A DNA stretch of 64,000 bases from Paenirhizobium daejeonense (GTDB lineage Bacteria > Pseudomonadota > Alphaproteobacteria > Rhizobiales > Rhizobiaceae), in contig NZ_JACLAL010000003.1 in the NCBI RefSeq assembly GCF_014280875.1, forward strand, positions 62,001 to 126,000, given 5' to 3'. The notes beneath the pieces were generated by a model, which saw only the letters and a list, made by a program, of their open reading frames with translations, made no database searches and was not told where the DNA came from. The translations under genes and the position numbers were made by a program. The number at the start of each line of letters is the position of its first letter. The stretch's first letter is position 1. Of this stretch, positions 8,735-21,703 are shown in pieces.

Positions 8735-9742
8735 TTATCGCCGGTATTCGAAGCCGAGTTTGCGGCCGATCCGGGATGCATAGAACTCGCCGACGATGCC
8801 GCGCCGGAAGAGCAGTACGCAGACCATGAAGACGATGCCGGTGATGATGGTGACCGGGAAGCCGGTGGTCGCGAGATAGTTGCCGAGCGTCACCACGAGG
8901 CCGGCGCCGACCAGCGGGCCGATCAGCGTGCCGATGCCGCCGAGCAGGGTCATCAGGATCACCTCGCCGGACATCTGCCAGGTAACGTCGGTCAGCGTGG
9001 CGAACTGGAAGACCAGCGACTTCACCCCGCCGGCAAGGCCCGCCAGCGCCGCCGACATGACGAAGGCGCCGAGCTTGTAACGGGCAACGGAGTAACCGAG
9101 CGACACGGCGCGCGCCTCGTTTTCACGGATCGACTTGAGGATCATGCCGAAGGGTGAGTTGATGAAGCGCCAGATGATGAGGAGGCCGATGATGAAGACT
9201 GCCAGCACCAGATAGTACATGTTCAGCGACTGCGAGAGGTCGATGAAGCCGAACAGGCGGCCGCGCGGGACGGACTGGATGCCGTCCTCGCCATGGGTGA
9301 ACCCGGCCTGCAGGCAGAAGAAGAAGAACATCTGCGAGAGCGCCAGCGTGATCATGGCGAAGTAGATGCCCTGCCGGCGAATGGCGAAGAAGCCCATGAT
9401 GAGGCCGAGAACGGCAGCGCCCAGTACACCCGTCAGAATGCCGAGTTCCGGCGAGAACCCCCATTCCTTCACCGCATGGGCGGTGAAGTAGGCCGCGCCG
9501 CCGAAGAAGGTGGCGTGGCCGAAGGAGAGGAGGCCGGTATAGCCGAGCAACAGGTTGAACGCGCAGGCAAACAGCGCGAAGCACAGGATCTTCATCAGGA
9601 AGACCGGGTAGAGGAAGAAGGGTGCCAGGATCAGCAGGATGAGGCCGATGGCGATGAGGACAGTGCGCGCGACCGCAGCCGTGCCGCTTGCAGCGGCTGC
9701 CGATGGTGCCGGAGTGGTTGTCGTTGTTGTCGAATGAGCCAT
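8735..9742 (-). CDS. livM: Branched-chain amino acid/amide ABC transporter permease (LivM family)
   Basis: About 335 residues starting MAHSTTTTTT at 9742; an in-frame ATG nine bases upstream (9751) would overlap livH. After a Thr/Ala/Pro-rich cytoplasmic leader come about nine hydrophobic spans, with the LivM segment LLGYTGLLSFGHATFFGGAA. The gene follows livH with a one-base gap. It forms the HAAT-type permease pair with LivH. The name reflects the family; branched-chain amino acids are not necessarily the substrate. Confidence 0.9.
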   Translation of the reverse strand: MAHSTTTTTTPAPSAAAASGTAAVARTVLIAIGLILLILAPFFLYPVFLMKILCFALFACAFNLLLGYTGLLSFGHATFFGGAAYFTAHAVKEWGFSPELGILTGVLGAAVLGLIMGFFAIRRQGIYFAMITLALSQMFFFFCLQAGFTHGEDGIQSVPRGRLFGFIDLSQSLNMYYLVLAVFIIGLLIIWRFINSPFGMILKSIRENEARAVSLGYSVARYKLGAFVMSAALAGLAGGVKSLVFQFATLTDVTWQMSGEVILMTLLGGIGTLIGPLVGAGLVVTLGNYLATTGFPVTIITGIVFMVCVLLFRRGIVGEFYASRIGRKLGFEYRR

Positions 9743-9743
9743 G

Positions 9744-10631
9744 TCACGCATCCCGACCGAAGAGGCCCGCGGGCCTGATGAGAAGAACGATCGCCATGAT
9801 GACGAAGATCACGATGTTGGAGGCTTCCGGGTAGAATACCTTTGTCAGCCCCTCCGCGATACCCAGCATGTAGCCGGTGAGGATGGCGCCCATGATCGAG
9901 CCCATACCGCCGACCACGACCACCGCGAAGACGACGATGATGATGTTGGACCCCATCAGCGGCGACACCTGATAGACCGGAGCGGCCAGCACGCCCGCGA
10001 AAGCTGCGAGCGCCACGCCGAGACCGTAAGTGAAGGTCAGAAGCACCGGCACGTTGACGCCGAAGGCCTGCACCAGCGTCGAGTTTTCCGTTGCGGCGCG
10101 AAGGTAGGCGCCGAGCTTGGTCTTCTCGATCAGCAGCCATGTGCCGATGCAGACGACGAGCGAGACGACGACCACCCAGCCGCGATAGATCGGCATGAAC
10201 ATGAAGCCGAGATTGGTGCCGCCGGAAAGGGCCGATGGCGTCGCATAGGGCTGGCCGGACGAGCCGTAGAGGTAACGGAAGGTGCCCTCGATGGTCAGCG
10301 CCAGGCCGAAGGTGAAGAGCAGGCCGTAGAGCGGATCGAGATCGTAGAGACGCCGCAGGAACAGGCGTTCGACAATCGCGCCGAGGATGCCGACGATCAG
10401 CGGCGCAAGGATCAGCGCCGGCCAGTAGCCGATGCCGAGAAAGGTCAGCAGCAGATAGGCCACGAAGGCGCCGAGCATGTACTGCGCGCCATGGGCGAAG
10501 TTGATCATCCTGAGCAGGCCGAAGATGATCGCCAGCCCGAGCGACAGCAGCGCATAGAAGGAGCCGTTGATCAGGCCGATCAGCAATTGCCCGAGAAGGG
10601 CCTGGAGGGGAACGCCGAATATCATCGTCAT
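9744..10631 (-). CDS. livH: Branched-chain amino acid/amide ABC transporter permease (LivH family)
   Basis: 295 residues, mostly hydrophobic, with the LivH hallmark GLINGSFYALLSLGLAIIFG near the N-terminus followed by MINFAHGAQYMLGAF. It starts four bases after livF ends and forms the second half of the inner-membrane channel. Part of the livJ-like/livG/livF/livH/livM run. Confidence 0.92.
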   Translation of the reverse strand: MTMIFGVPLQALLGQLLIGLINGSFYALLSLGLAIIFGLLRMINFAHGAQYMLGAFVAYLLLTFLGIGYWPALILAPLIVGILGAIVERLFLRRLYDLDPLYGLLFTFGLALTIEGTFRYLYGSSGQPYATPSALSGGTNLGFMFMPIYRGWVVVVSLVVCIGTWLLIEKTKLGAYLRAATENSTLVQAFGVNVPVLLTFTYGLGVALAAFAGVLAAPVYQVSPLMGSNIIIVVFAVVVVGGMGSIMGAILTGYMLGIAEGLTKVFYPEASNIVIFVIMAIVLLIRPAGLFGRDA

Positions 10632-10635
10632 GGCA

Positions 10636-11337
10636 TCAGACCCCCAACACTTTATGGAGCATGTCCATGCGTTCGGGCAGTTCGCCCACCTTGAATTCGG
10701 CCACCATCTGGCCGTGCTCCATCAGGTAGAAGCGGTCGGCGACGCGGCTTGCGAAGCGGAAATTCTGTTCGACCAGAAGCACGGTCATGCCTCTCTGCTT
10801 GAGTGTCTTCAACACCTCGCCGATGCGCTGCACGATGACGGGGGCAAGGCCTTCCGTCGGTTCGTCGAGCAGCAGCAGGCGGGTGCCGGTGCGCAGGATG
10901 CGGGCGATGGCGAGCATCTGCTGTTCGCCGCCGGAAAGGCGCGTGCCCGGGCTGTTCCTGCGTTCGTGGAGATTGGGGAAGAGCTCGAAGATCTCGTCCA
11001 GCGTCATGCCGCCCTTGGCGACTTCCGGCGGTAGCATCAGGTTTTCGAGCACGTTGAGCGTCGAGAAGATGCCGCGTTCTTCCGGCACGAAGCCGATGCC
11101 GTGATGGGCGGTGCGGTGCAGCGGCACCTGCATCATGTCCTTGCCGGCGAAACGGATTTCGCCCTTGCGAGCCCGGACGATGCCGGTGACGGTGCGCAGT
11201 GTCGTCGTCTTGCCGACGCCGTTGCGGCCGAGAATGGTGACGGTCTCGCCTTCGCCGACATTCATGTCGACGCCATGCAGGATGTGGCTTTCGCCGTACC
11301 AGGAATTGAGGTTGCGGACTTCCAGAAGTGCCGTCAT
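10636..11337 (-). CDS. livF: Branched-chain amino acid/amide ABC transporter ATP-binding protein (LivF family)
   Basis: 233 residues, the usual LivF length. Walker A GRNGVGKTT, signature LSGGEQQMLAIARIL and Walker B LLLLDEPTEGLAP are all present, the last with the TEGLAP form typical of LivF. The start is one base after the livG stop. It pairs with LivG to power the importer. Confidence 0.93.
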   Translation of the reverse strand: MTALLEVRNLNSWYGESHILHGVDMNVGEGETVTILGRNGVGKTTTLRTVTGIVRARKGEIRFAGKDMMQVPLHRTAHHGIGFVPEERGIFSTLNVLENLMLPPEVAKGGMTLDEIFELFPNLHERRNSPGTRLSGGEQQMLAIARILRTGTRLLLLDEPTEGLAPVIVQRIGEVLKTLKQRGMTVLLVEQNFRFASRVADRFYLMEHGQMVAEFKVGELPERMDMLHKVLGV

Positions 11338-11338
11338 G

Positions 11339-12121
11339 TCAGGCCTCCTCCGTGCCCATATAGGCCACGCGGACGCGCGGATCGTTGCTGACCGTCTCGT
11401 AATTGCCCTCGGCGAGGATCTCGCCTCGCTGCAAGACCGTCACGTGATGGCAGATGTTGGCGACGACCGAGAGATTGTGCTCGACCATCAGGACGGCGCG
11501 GGTTCTTGCGACTTCACGAATGAGGTCAGCAATGACGCTGACGTCTTCCTGCCCCATGCCGGCCATCGGTTCGTCCAGCAGCAGGACCTTCGGATCGAGC
11601 GCGAGCGTGGTCGCAATCTCCAGGACGCGCTTACGCCCGTAGGAGAGGTCCGCCGCGACGATGTCGCGCTCTTTCGCAAGGCCGACGCTGGCCAGAAGCT
11701 GTTCGGCCCGCTCGTTCAGGGTGTCGAGCGCGGCAAGCGGCCGCCAGAACTGATGGGCAAGGCCATTCGGCCGCTGCAATGCCACGCGGACATTGTCGAG
11801 CACGGTGAGGTGCGGGAAGACTGCCGAGATCTGGAAGGAGCGAACGAGTCCCATGCGCGCCACCTTGTCGGGTGGTGTGCGGGTGATGTCGGTGCCGAGC
11901 AGATTGATCGTTCCGGCCGAGGGCTGGAGGAACTTGGTCAAGAGGTTGAACACGGTCGTCTTGCCGGCCCCGTTCGGGCCGATCAGTGCGTGGACCCGCG
12001 CGTGATGGACGTCGAGATCGACATCGCGCACGGCGGTGAAGCCGCCGAAGTCGCGGCGGAGACCGCGGGCGGACAAGACCACCCGCGACTCCTCATTGAT
12101 GTGTGCCGTAGCGTTCGTCAT
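11339..12121 (-). CDS. livG: Branched-chain amino acid/amide ABC transporter ATP-binding protein (LivG family)
   Basis: 260 residues. Walker A GPNGAGKTTVFNLLT and Walker B KVLLLDEPMAGM are clear and of the LivG type. The signature region reads DLSYGRKRVLEIATTLA, as in LivG proteins that have YG(R/Q) rather than the usual SGGQ. It lies 15 bases after the binding-protein gene. Confidence 0.92.
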   Translation of the reverse strand: MTNATAHINEESRVVLSARGLRRDFGGFTAVRDVDLDVHHARVHALIGPNGAGKTTVFNLLTKFLQPSAGTINLLGTDITRTPPDKVARMGLVRSFQISAVFPHLTVLDNVRVALQRPNGLAHQFWRPLAALDTLNERAEQLLASVGLAKERDIVAADLSYGRKRVLEIATTLALDPKVLLLDEPMAGMGQEDVSVIADLIREVARTRAVLMVEHNLSVVANICHHVTVLQRGEILAEGNYETVSNDPRVRVAYMGTEEA

Positions 12122-12136
12122 CGCGACCGGCCGGGC

Positions 12137-13339
12137 TTACTTGACCAGCTCGCAACCGCTCTTGGCGGGATCGATATAGGCCTCCTTGCCCGGAATGGTG
12201 GCGAGCACGTTGAAGTAATCCCAGGGCTCCTTGCTGTCGCCGGGCTTCTTCACTTCCAGCAGGTACATGTCGTGGAACATGCGGCCGTTCGGGCCGACGC
12301 TGCCGCCCTTGGCGAAGACGTCGTCCACCGGCAGTTCATGCAACTGCTTGGCAACGGCTTCCGTCTCGTCGGTGCCGGCCTTGTCGATCGCCTTCAGGTA
12401 CTGCAGCACGGCCGAATAGGTGCCGGTGTGGATCATGTTCGGCATCTTGCCGGTGCGCTCGAAGAAGCGCTTGCCGAACTTCTGGCTCTCCTCGTCGCGG
12501 TTCCAGTAGAAGCCTTCCGTCAGCGTCAGGCCCTGTGCTGCCTCAAGCCCGAGGCCGTGCACTTCGGCAAGCGTGAAGAGAAGGGCTGCAAGGCGCTGGC
12601 CGCCCTGGGTGATGCCGAATTCAGCGGCCTGCTTGATGGCGTTCTGGGTATCGGCGCCGGCATTGGCGAGGCCGATCACCTTAGCGCCCGAGGACTGTGC
12701 CTGCAGCAGGAAGGACGAGAAGTCGGTTGTGGCGAGGGGGTGGCGAACGGAACCCACTACGTTACCGCCTGCCGACTTCACGAAGTCGCCGGTCTGTTGT
12801 TCGAGCGAGTAGCCGAAGGCGTAATCCGCGGTCAGGAAGAACCAGCTGTCGCCGCCCTGCTTCACGAGCGCGCCGCCGGTGCCGACTGCAAGCGCATGGG
12901 TGTCATAGGCCCAGTGGAAGCCATAGGGGCTGCACTGCTTGCCGGTGAGTTCGGTGGTGGCCGCGCCGGTTACGATATCGATCTTCTTCTTTTCCTTGGC
13001 GATGGCCTGAACGGCGAGCGCAACGGAAGAGGTGGTCAGTTCCATGATCGCGTCGACCTGGTCGGTGTCGAACCACTGGCGGGCGATGTTGGAGGCGATG
13101 TCGGCCTTGTTCTGGTGGTCGGCATCAACGATCTCGACTGGAACGCCGAGCACCTTGCCGCCGAAATCCTCGACCGCCATTTTGGCTGCTTCGACGGAGG
13201 ACTTGCCGCCGAAGTCGGCATAGACGCCGGACTGGTCGTTCAGGATGCCGATCTTCACCTTGCCATCGGAAGCATCGGCAAGCGCCGCCGTGCTGCTTGC
13301 CAAAAGAATAGCCATAGACGCGATGAGCTTGTTTCGCAT
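12137..13339 (-). CDS. ABC transporter substrate-binding protein (LivJ/LivK-like, periplasmic binding family 6)
   Basis: 400 residues with a Sec signal peptide (MRNKLIASMAILLASSTAAL, then ADA at the cleavage site). The mature protein begins GKVKIGILNDQSGVYADFGG, the typical start of leucine/amide-type binding proteins. GGAGGAGAT lies upstream of the start. It heads the importer operon and faces a divergent LysR gene. This binding family takes amino acids, amides, urea and aromatic acids, so the ligand remains open. Confidence 0.88.
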   Translation of the reverse strand: MRNKLIASMAILLASSTAALADASDGKVKIGILNDQSGVYADFGGKSSVEAAKMAVEDFGGKVLGVPVEIVDADHQNKADIASNIARQWFDTDQVDAIMELTTSSVALAVQAIAKEKKKIDIVTGAATTELTGKQCSPYGFHWAYDTHALAVGTGGALVKQGGDSWFFLTADYAFGYSLEQQTGDFVKSAGGNVVGSVRHPLATTDFSSFLLQAQSSGAKVIGLANAGADTQNAIKQAAEFGITQGGQRLAALLFTLAEVHGLGLEAAQGLTLTEGFYWNRDEESQKFGKRFFERTGKMPNMIHTGTYSAVLQYLKAIDKAGTDETEAVAKQLHELPVDDVFAKGGSVGPNGRMFHDMYLLEVKKPGDSKEPWDYFNVLATIPGKEAYIDPAKSGCELVK

Positions 13340-13477
13340 TTGATCTCCTCCCAGAGTGCAGGTGCGAGCCTGTTCAAAATTGACCAGCCGCCCTCCTCAG
13401 AACGGCATGTCAGGAATGCATGATCCCGGAAAGTCCCGGTTGACGCAAGCGCATGGCTTAACTAATTGCAAACAGGG

Positions 13478-13497
13478 TCTGTTCGTTTTTGAACAGA
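13478..13497. promoter_or_regulatory. Tandem inverted-repeat operator ahead of the LysR gene
   Basis: TCTGTTC-GTTTTT-GAACAGA is a perfect inverted repeat with 7-base arms. The left arm is shared with an overlapping inverted repeat, AACAG-GGT-CTGTT (13471-13483). A further CTGTTC lies near 13372 in the same divergent promoter region. This is a likely LysR binding site controlling its own gene and the importer (inference from position and symmetry). Confidence 0.5.
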
Positions 13498-13508
13498 TGG
13501 GAGGGGCG

Positions 13509-14447
13509 ATGAGCAACGGACATTTTACCTGGGACGACCTGCAATTCTTCCTCGCGGTTGCCCGGACGGGCCAACTTTCGACAGCCGCCCGGCAGCTCAG
13601 GACCAGCCATGCTACGGTGTCGCGGCGGATCGACCGGCTGGAGTTTGCGCTGAAGGTGAAGCTCTTCGAGCGCAATCCGCGCGGCTATGTGCTGACCGGC
13701 ATGGGCCAGCGTTTCGTCGAGACGGCGGAGAAGATCGAGCAGGAGACGGAGCGGCTGCAGGCCGAGCTTGAAGGCGGTGCGACCGCCCAGCGCGGCGTCG
13801 TCAGGCTTTCTGCGCCGGAGGGTTTTTCCAACTTCTTCTTCAGCCACACGCTGACCGATTTTTTCGTCCGTCAGCCGAACATCTCGCTGGAACTGGTGAC
13901 GATCCAGCAGATCATGGCGCTGTCGCGCAAGGAGGCAGATCTCGCGGTCGTGCTCGATCCGCCGAAGGCCGGTCCCTATTTTTCCGAGAAGCTGACCGAC
14001 TACCATCTGCAGATATATGGGACGCGGGGGTATCTGGAGGCGCGGGGGGTGCCGAAGACCCGCGACGACCTGCTGGAGCACGCCTTCATCGGCTATGTGC
14101 AGGACATGATCTTCGCGCCGGGACTGGACTATCTCGGCGACATTCATCCGAAGATCAGGCCGAATTTCCAGAGTTCGAGCATCTTCTCGCAGCTGACCGC
14201 GACCCGCAGCGGGCTCGGGCTTTGCGTGCTGCCGCTCTTCATCGCCCAGCAGTATCCGGAGCTGCAGGTGGTGCTGGAAGACGAGGTGGACCTGCTGCGC
14301 CACTACTGGATCGCCTGTCATCATGACCTCAGGCAAGTGGCGCGCATCCGCTCGGTTATCGAATTCCTGCGGGAATCGGTTCAGGCGAATGTGAGCGGGT
14401 TCATCGGGAATTCGGGGGCGAAGGTTGGGCTGGTGTCACGGGGGTGA
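13509..14447 (+). CDS. LysR-family transcriptional regulator
   Basis: 312 residues from the ATG at 13509, which follows GGGAGGGGCG closely. The N-terminus WDDLQFFLAVARTGQLSTAA and the segment LRTSHATVSRRIDRLEFALK are the LysR DNA-binding domain; a LysR-substrate domain follows. It is divergent from the Liv-type importer operon, with about 170 bases between, and an inverted repeat lies directly upstream. It probably regulates that importer and the linked GMC and mmsB genes. Confidence 0.9.
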   Translation: MSNGHFTWDDLQFFLAVARTGQLSTAARQLRTSHATVSRRIDRLEFALKVKLFERNPRGYVLTGMGQRFVETAEKIEQETERLQAELEGGATAQRGVVRLSAPEGFSNFFFSHTLTDFFVRQPNISLELVTIQQIMALSRKEADLAVVLDPPKAGPYFSEKLTDYHLQIYGTRGYLEARGVPKTRDDLLEHAFIGYVQDMIFAPGLDYLGDIHPKIRPNFQSSSIFSQLTATRSGLGLCVLPLFIAQQYPELQVVLEDEVDLLRHYWIACHHDLRQVARIRSVIEFLRESVQANVSGFIGNSGAKVGLVSRG

Positions 14448-14487
14448 GGTTGCGCCTTGCGCGCCCGATGGCGTTGCGTTCCTTGGT

Positions 14488-14667
14488 ACCCCCCTCTGCC
14501 TTGCCAGGCATCTCCCCTCAAGGGGGGAGATCGGCAGAACGGCTGGTCTTCGGCTTCCCAACCTCTGTTCGCCAAGATCCCAAGACACTTGTTTTGTGGG
14601 GATCGAGCGGTGTCGGCCATCCGATCTCCCCCTTGAGGGGGAGATGGCCGGCAGGCCAGAGGGGGGT
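14488..14667. repeat. RIME-like inverted repeat pair in the 14448-14774 gap
   Basis: The 327-base gap between two convergent genes holds two copies of one C/G-rich palindromic module in opposite orientation. The left copy (14488-14533) runs from CCCCCCTCTGCC through a CTCCCC/GGGGAG stem; the right copy (14623-14667) is its inverse, ending in AGAGGGGGGT. About 90 bases lie between. The same module pair recurs at 17420-17613 and 32347-32540. Such elements are known in Rhizobium, Sinorhizobium and Agrobacterium as RIME-type intergenic mosaic repeats. Nothing else is seen in the gap. Confidence 0.8.
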
Positions 14668-14774
14668 GAGCCACAGGCGTCAGGCTTATGTAAGGGCATC
14701 CCGAGTACAGCCGCCGAGGTTCCGTACCCTTCGTTTCCCGGAAGCGCCGGGAAGCGGTCCCAGAAATCGTATTT

Positions 14775-16916
<2,142 letters not shown>

Positions 16917-17634
16917 CCATTTTCCTCCTGCGCCTTTAACCACGCGCGCGGGGCCGTGGCTTTGGAAACTATTGAAGTCGGACGGGGCACCGGAGCTGCC
17001 TCGATAGACTTTTATAAAACTGGCACCTTCCGGCACCCCGTTCAGCGGTTTTTGCCCGCAAACCGGTTCCTCGTGCGGACTGGAATCGGCTCGTCCCGAT
17101 TCCGCGTCCGGCAGTCAAGGCCGCCACTGGCAGCCTTCTTGCCGGGTTTCACAGGGCGCCGGGGTTTCACCGGCTGCCGCCCGCCTTTATGCCGTAACGG
17201 CATGTCGCCTTCTCAGCGAGAGGACCCAATTCCACGAACCCCCGATACGGCTCTTGCGTCTTATCCCCGCGCCGGGCGCCGGTTGCTTCTCGCTGCGACG
17301 CCTCGCAGTGTATCCGATGAAGCAACGACGCCATGGTGACATGACGCAATCGGCAGGGGACGAATTGCGGGGAGGGAGGTTGAAAACAAATGGAAAATCC
17401 ACTTTGTCTTCCCCTTGTTTCCCCCTCTGCCCTGCCGGGCATCTCCCCCACAAGGGGGAGAGAACAAGCGGTCGTCTGGCCATTTCCAAATCCGGGGCGG
17501 CGATTTCCGCCGAGGCACTCAAGCAGTCCGGACTTCCTGTTTGCAGAGGTGCAAGGCGTTTCCCCCTCCTGTCTCCCCCTTGTGGAGGAGATGCCCGGCA
17601 GGGCAGAGGGGGATATCCAACATAGCCCTCTGCC
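16917..17634. other. Non-coding gap between the mutase and pccA genes
   Basis: No credible gene is seen. The left part should hold the mutase promoter but shows no clear -35/-10. ATGCCGT-A-ACGGCAT at 17189-17203 is a perfect 7-base-arm palindrome of unknown role. The right part is occupied by a RIME-like repeat pair. Confidence 0.6.
17420..17613. repeat. RIME-like inverted repeat pair
   Basis: The left module (17420-17463) reads CCCCCTCTGCCCTGCCGGGC and continues to a CTCCCCC/GGGGGAG stem. The right module (17571-17613) is its near-perfect inverse, ending GGGCAGAGGGGG. They are separated by about 107 bases. Same family and layout as the pairs at 14488 and 32347. Confidence 0.8.
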
Positions 17635-19646
<2,012 letters not shown>

Positions 19647-19650
<4 letters not shown>

Positions 19651-20024
19651 ACCTCGAATACGTCGTCAAAAGATTCCGGGAAGTTCTGCCGGGCGACCTT
19701 TTCGTTGATCACCAGCATGGACTCGTAGGAAAGCGGATCGAAATCCTTGTCCGCCGCGATGACTTCACGGCCGAAAAGAAGGTTCAGTCTGGCGGCATCC
19801 AGGTTGCCGCGCTCGAAGGGCTCGTCGCCGAAATGATGCCAGAGGGCATGCAGGAATGCCGCATCGATGCGGTGTTCCTTGGTTCCGGGGCGGGCCTTGC
19901 GGGGCAGGGCCTTGAGCGGCGTCACGCCCTTGGGATTGGCGCGGCGGATCGTGAACTGCACGCCGGTGCCGGGCATCCCGGAGGGGAAGCCCTTGTGCTT
20001 GGTCATGTCGGGAAGATCAGCCAT
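19647..20024 (-). CDS. Conserved-looking small protein of unknown function between pccB and pccA
   Basis: 125 residues, beginning MADLPDMTKHKGFPSGMPG and ending FPESFDDVFEV. It is soluble, with no signal peptide or membrane span. The N-terminal third is basic and Pro/Gly-rich; the rest is mainly acidic and likely helical. I do not recognise the family. It lies 11 bases after pccB and overlaps pccA by four bases, so it is made within the carboxylase operon. A role in carboxylase assembly, biotinylation or activity is possible but is only inference from position. Confidence 0.8.
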
Positions 20025-20035
20025 CGGTCTTTCCC

Positions 20036-21568
20036 TTACAGCGGGATGGTGTCGTGCTTCTTCCAGTGCGTGCCAAGCTGCTTGTTGCGCAGCGAGGCGA
20101 AGGCACGGGCGATGCGGCGGCGCGAGGAATGCGGCATGATGACTTCATCGATGAAGCCGCGTTCGGCGGCGACGAAGGGGTTGGCGAAGCGTTCCTCATA
20201 TTCCTTCGTGCGGGCGGCGATCTTTTCGGGGTCGTTGAGCTCGGAGCGATAGAGGATTTCGGTCGCGCCCTTGGCGCCCATGACGGCGATTTCGGCGGTC
20301 GGCCATGCATAGTTGATATCGGCGCCGATGTGCTTGGAGGCCATGACGTCGTAGGCACCGCCATAGGCCTTGCGGGTGATCAGCGTCACCATCGGAACCG
20401 TGGCCTGGCTATAGGCGAAGAGCAGCTTCGCGCCATGCTTGATGACGCCGCCATATTCCTGGCTGGTGCCGGGCAGGAAGCCGGGAACGTCGACCAGCGT
20501 CAGGATCGGAATGTTGAAGGCGTCGCAGAAGCGGACGAAGCGGGCGGCCTTGCGCGAACTGTCGATATCGAGGCAGCCGGCGAGCACCATCGGCTGGTTG
20601 GCAACGACGCCGACCGTCTGACCTTCCAGCCGGAGGAAGCCGGTGATGATGTTGCGCGCGAAGGCTTCCTGGATCTCGAAGAAATCGCCCTCGTCGGCCA
20701 GAGCGTAGATCAGCTCCTTCATGTCGTAGGGCTTGTTGGAGCTGTCCGGGATCAGGGTGTCGAGACGGTTCTCGATGCGGGCCGGGTCGTCATGGAAGGG
20801 ACGAAGCGGCGGCTTTTCGCGGTTGTTGAGCGGCAGGAAGTCGAACAGCAGGCGAACCTGTTCCAGCGCCTCGATGTCGTTTTCATAGGCGCCGTCGGCA
20901 ACCGACGACTTTTTCGTGTGGGTCGATGCGCCACCGAGTTCTTCCGCTGTGACGATCTCGTTCGTCACCGTCTTCACGACGTCCGGGCCGGTCACGAACA
21001 TGTAGGAACTGTCGCGCACCATGAAGATGAAATCGGTCATGGCAGGCGAATAGACCGCGCCGCCGGCGCAGGGGCCCATGATGACCGAGATCTGCGGCAC
21101 GACGCCGGAGGCATCGACATTGCGCTTGAAGACGTCGGCGTAACCGGCGAGCGAGGCGACGCCTTCCTGGATGCGGGCGCCGCCCGAATCGTTGAGGCCG
21201 ATCACCGGAGCGCCGTTCTTCATCGCCATGTCCATGATCTTGCAGATCTTCTGGGCATGGGTCTCGGACAGCGAGCCGCCGAGGACGGTGAAATCCTGCG
21301 AGAAGACGTAGACCTGACGACCGTTGATCGTGCCCCAGCCGGTGACGACGCCGTCGCCGGCGACCTTCTGGTTTTCCATGCCGAAATCGGTGCAGCGATG
21401 GGTGACATACATGTCGTATTCTTCGAAGGAGCCCTCATCGAGCAGAACCTCGATGCGCTCGCGCGCCGTCAGCTTGCCCTTGGCGTGCTGGGCGTCGATG
21501 CGGCGCTGGCCGCCGCCGAGATGCGCCTCGGCGCGACGCGCCTCGAGCTGTTCCAATACCGTTCGCAT
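20036..21568 (-). CDS. pccB: Propionyl-CoA carboxylase beta subunit (carboxyltransferase)
   Basis: 510 residues from the ATG at 21568, four bases after GGGAGG. The start [20 protein letters not shown] and length match PccB. The acyl-CoA oxyanion-type loops are visible as [19 protein letters not shown] and [16 protein letters not shown], and the biotin-side loop as [15 protein letters not shown]. It transfers CO2 from carboxybiotin to propionyl-CoA. First gene of the carboxylase operon and divergent from pccR. Confidence 0.95.
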   Translation of the reverse strand: MRTVLEQLEARRAEAHLGGGQRRIDAQHAKGKLTARERIEVLLDEGSFEEYDMYVTHRCTDFGMENQKVAGDGVVTGWGTINGRQVYVFSQDFTVLGGSLSETHAQKICKIMDMAMKNGAPVIGLNDSGGARIQEGVASLAGYADVFKRNVDASGVVPQISVIMGPCAGGAVYSPAMTDFIFMVRDSSYMFVTGPDVVKTVTNEIVTAEELGGASTHTKKSSVADGAYENDIEALEQVRLLFDFLPLNNREKPPLRPFHDDPARIENRLDTLIPDSSNKPYDMKELIYALADEGDFFEIQEAFARNIITGFLRLEGQTVGVVANQPMVLAGCLDIDSSRKAARFVRFCDAFNIPILTLVDVPGFLPGTSQEYGGVIKHGAKLLFAYSQATVPMVTLITRKAYGGAYDVMASKHIGADINYAWPTAEIAVMGAKGATEILYRSELNDPEKIAARTKEYEERFANPFVAAERGFIDEVIMPHSSRRRIARAFASLRNKQLGTHWKKHDTIPL

Positions 21569-21673
21569 GCTGCCTCCCGACATATTCATGAAGCTTTTCA
21601 GGATGATTTGTGCCCTTAAACGTCTGGCGAGGCAAAGAAAATGATTGAACAGGTGCAATTGTGGATTTATAAA

Positions 21674-21703
21674 TTTGCAAACTGAAAAATGCGAAATTGC
21701 AAA
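21674..21703. promoter_or_regulatory. Candidate PccR/ScfR operator overlapping the pccR start codon
   Basis: TTTGCAAA at 21674-21681 is followed by a second near-copy, ATTGCAAA, at 21696-21703, whose last A is the first base of the pccR ATG. A weaker AATGCGAA lies between them at 21688. TTTGCAAA half-sites are the recognition element I recall for PccR-type regulators in Rhodobacter. The spacing here differs from the compact repeat I recall, so direct regulation of pccB and pccR is likely but not proven. Confidence 0.55.

Noticed and set aside
11111..13423. 770-codon open frame on the + strand
   Set aside because: Antisense to the livF, livG and binding-protein genes; composition is typical of an antisense shadow.
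14488..14667. Transposable element or insertion sequence ends
   Set aside because: The inverted modules enclose only about 90 bases with no transposase, and the same module recurs as paired intergenic repeats, which fits RIME-type elements rather than an insertion sequence.
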